Shown here piece after piece: positions 62,809-64,000 of a DNA stretch of 64,000 bases. The stretch spans positions 620,001 through 684,000 of the forward strand of contig OZ253440.1 in NCBI GenBank assembly GCA_965261055.1. Direction: 5' to 3'. The stretch's first letter is position 1. Every line of letters starts with the position of its first letter. A model generated the notes under the pieces. The model was not told the origin of the DNA. It saw only the letters and a program-made list of their open reading frames with translations, and made no database searches. The DNA comes from G965261055 sp965261055 [NCBI: Fibrobacteria bacterium] (lineage in GTDB: Bacteria; Fibrobacterota; Fibrobacteria; UBA11236). A program made the translations under genes and the position numbers.

Positions 62809-64000
62809 ATGTCTAAACAAATTATTTTTGACAACCAAGCTCGTGCTGCTCTAAAGAAAGGTGTTGATACACTTACAAATGCAGTTAAAGTTACATTAGG
62901 TCCTAAAGGTCGAAATGTCGTTATTTCTAAAAGCTTCGGTTCTCCAGCTATTACAAAAGACGGAGTTTCAGTTGCTAAGGAGATTGAACTTGAAGATCCC
63001 TATGAGAACATGGGTGCTCAAATGCTAAAAGAAGTCGCTTCAAAAACCTCTGATGTGGCTGGTGACGGAACAACAACAGCTACAGTTTTAGCTCAAGCAA
63101 TTTATACTGAAGGACTAAAAAATGTCACTGCAGGTGCAAGCCCAATTGAATTAAAAAGAGGTATTGATTTAGCAGCTTCTAAAGCTGTTGAATCCATCAA
63201 AAATGCAGCTAAAAAAGTTAAAAACAATAGTGAGATATCGCAGGTTGCAACTATTTCTGCTAATAACGATGAAGAAATTGGAAGACAAATTGCTGAAGCT
63301 ATGGAAAAGGTAGGCAAAGATGGTGTTATTACCGTAGAAGAAGCTAGAGGTACTCAAACAGAGGTTCATACTGTTGAGGGTATGCAATTCGATCGTGGTT
63401 ACTTATCTCCTTATTTCGTAACGAATACTGAAAAAATGGAAACACATTTAGACAATCCATTTATTCTACTTTATGATAAAAAAATTAGTTCAATGAAGGA
63501 TCTTCTACCTGTTTTAGAAAAGACAACACAATCTGGTCGTGGTCTTATCATTATTGCTGAAGACATTGATGGTGAAGCTCTTGCAACTCTTGTTGTAAAT
63601 AAACTGCGTGGTACTCTTAAAATTTGTGCAGTCAAAGCCCCTGGTTTTGGCGACCGTCGCAAAGCAATGTTAGAAGACATAGCTATCCTGATTGGTGCTA
63701 AAGTTATTTCCGAAGAAACTGGTTTGAAGCTTGAAAGCACTGAAGTGACAGACTTAGGTAGTGCTAAATCTGTTGTTGTTGACAAAGAAAATACAACTAT
63801 TGTTGAGGGATCTGGAAAATCAATAGAAATAAAAAGTCGTGTTTCTCAAATTAAAAGGCAAATAGATGAAACTACATCTGACTATGATAAAGAAAAACTT
63901 CAAGAAAGACTTGCTAAACTTGCAGGTGGTGTGGCTGTTATACAAGTAGGTGCAGCAACAGAAGCTGAAATGAAAGAGAAAAAGGATCGTGTTGATGATG
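62809..64000 (+). CDS. groEL: Chaperonin GroEL (3' end outside window)
   Basis: 60-kDa chaperonin. The first 397 codons are seen, starting [20 protein letters not shown], with [29 protein letters not shown], the nucleotide-binding [14 protein letters not shown], and the apical domain region [14 protein letters not shown]. The frame is open to the window end. AAAGGAAA lies before the ATG. It is the second gene of the operon with groES. Confidence 0.97.
   Translation, partial: MSKQIIFDNQARAALKKGVDTLTNAVKVTLGPKGRNVVISKSFGSPAITKDGVSVAKEIELEDPYENMGAQMLKEVASKTSDVAGDGTTTATVLAQAIYTEGLKNVTAGASPIELKRGIDLAASKAVESIKNAAKKVKNNSEISQVATISANNDEEIGRQIAEAMEKVGKDGVITVEEARGTQTEVHTVEGMQFDRGYLSPYFVTNTEKMETHLDNPFILLYDKKISSMKDLLPVLEKTTQSGRGLIIIAEDIDGEALATLVVNKLRGTLKICAVKAPGFGDRRKAMLEDIAILIGAKVISEETGLKLESTEVTDLGSAKSVVVDKENTTIVEGSGKSIEIKSRVSQIKRQIDETTSDYDKEKLQERLAKLAGGVAVIQVGAATEAEMKEKKDRVDD

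Overview
The window is AT-rich bacterial chromosome, densely packed and with short intergenic gaps. The gene set is that of a diderm: Omp85 (TamA/BamA-like) and TamB-like proteins, a SurA-like periplasmic PPIase and an outer-membrane TPR lipoprotein. A fused SecDF, a Reg_prop-type beta-propeller, SpoVG homologues and ordinary sigma70-like promoters (TTGACA / 17 bp / TAGATT before groES) suggest the wider FCB superphylum (Fibrobacterota, Marinimicrobia and relatives) rather than classical Bacteroidota. I cannot place it more precisely from the sequence alone. Several decayed genes hint at a small or shrinking genome.

Layout. 1-12.4 kb (minus strand): a division and cell-wall (dcw) cluster read mraZ-rsmH-ftsL-ftsI-murE-murF-ftsW-murC-ftsQ-ftsA-ftsZ, followed by the 5' end of gcvT. 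mraY, murD and murG are missing from their usual places. Four exactly 10-bp-spaced TGG repeats lie directly before mraZ and look like its autoregulatory MraZ boxes. 12.5-18.3 kb: a basic membrane-anchored protein, a YtxJ-like gene remnant, a beta-propeller protein, pheA-rph, and a minus-strand block of two SpoVG-like genes plus comM.

18.7-28.5 kb: a restriction-modification (RM) island. It holds hsdM, a class II Fic protein, a HepT-type HEPN toxin gene, an MntA-type nucleotidyltransferase fused in frame to HsdS, then a C5-cytosine methyltransferase with a putative type II endonuclease, and finally hsdR. The hsdS gene is broken at a nine-G tract, which looks like a phase-variation switch. The cytosine methyltransferase begins with a copied fragment of the HsdM C-terminus, so the type II pair appears to have been inserted into the type I locus.

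28.6-36.6 kb: gap-pgk-tpiA-secG-tRNA-Leu (minus strand) ending in tandem hairpin terminators, then surA-like, ftsE (without ftsX) and uvrD/pcrA. 36.6-41.1 kb: an RM graveyard. It contains a decayed HpaII-like C5 methyltransferase and endonuclease, a degenerate 430-bp copy of the uvrD 3' end that makes a long direct repeat around that system, and a decayed EcoRV-like endonuclease and adenine methyltransferase on the opposite strand.

41.1-64 kb: ordinary housekeeping genes. These are a DUF6580-like membrane protein, carB, a TPR lipoprotein, a Tas-like aldo/keto reductase, ilvD, alr, tamA/tamB-like genes, serC, queF, hisS, secDF, tRNA-His, and groES-groEL (groEL runs off the end).
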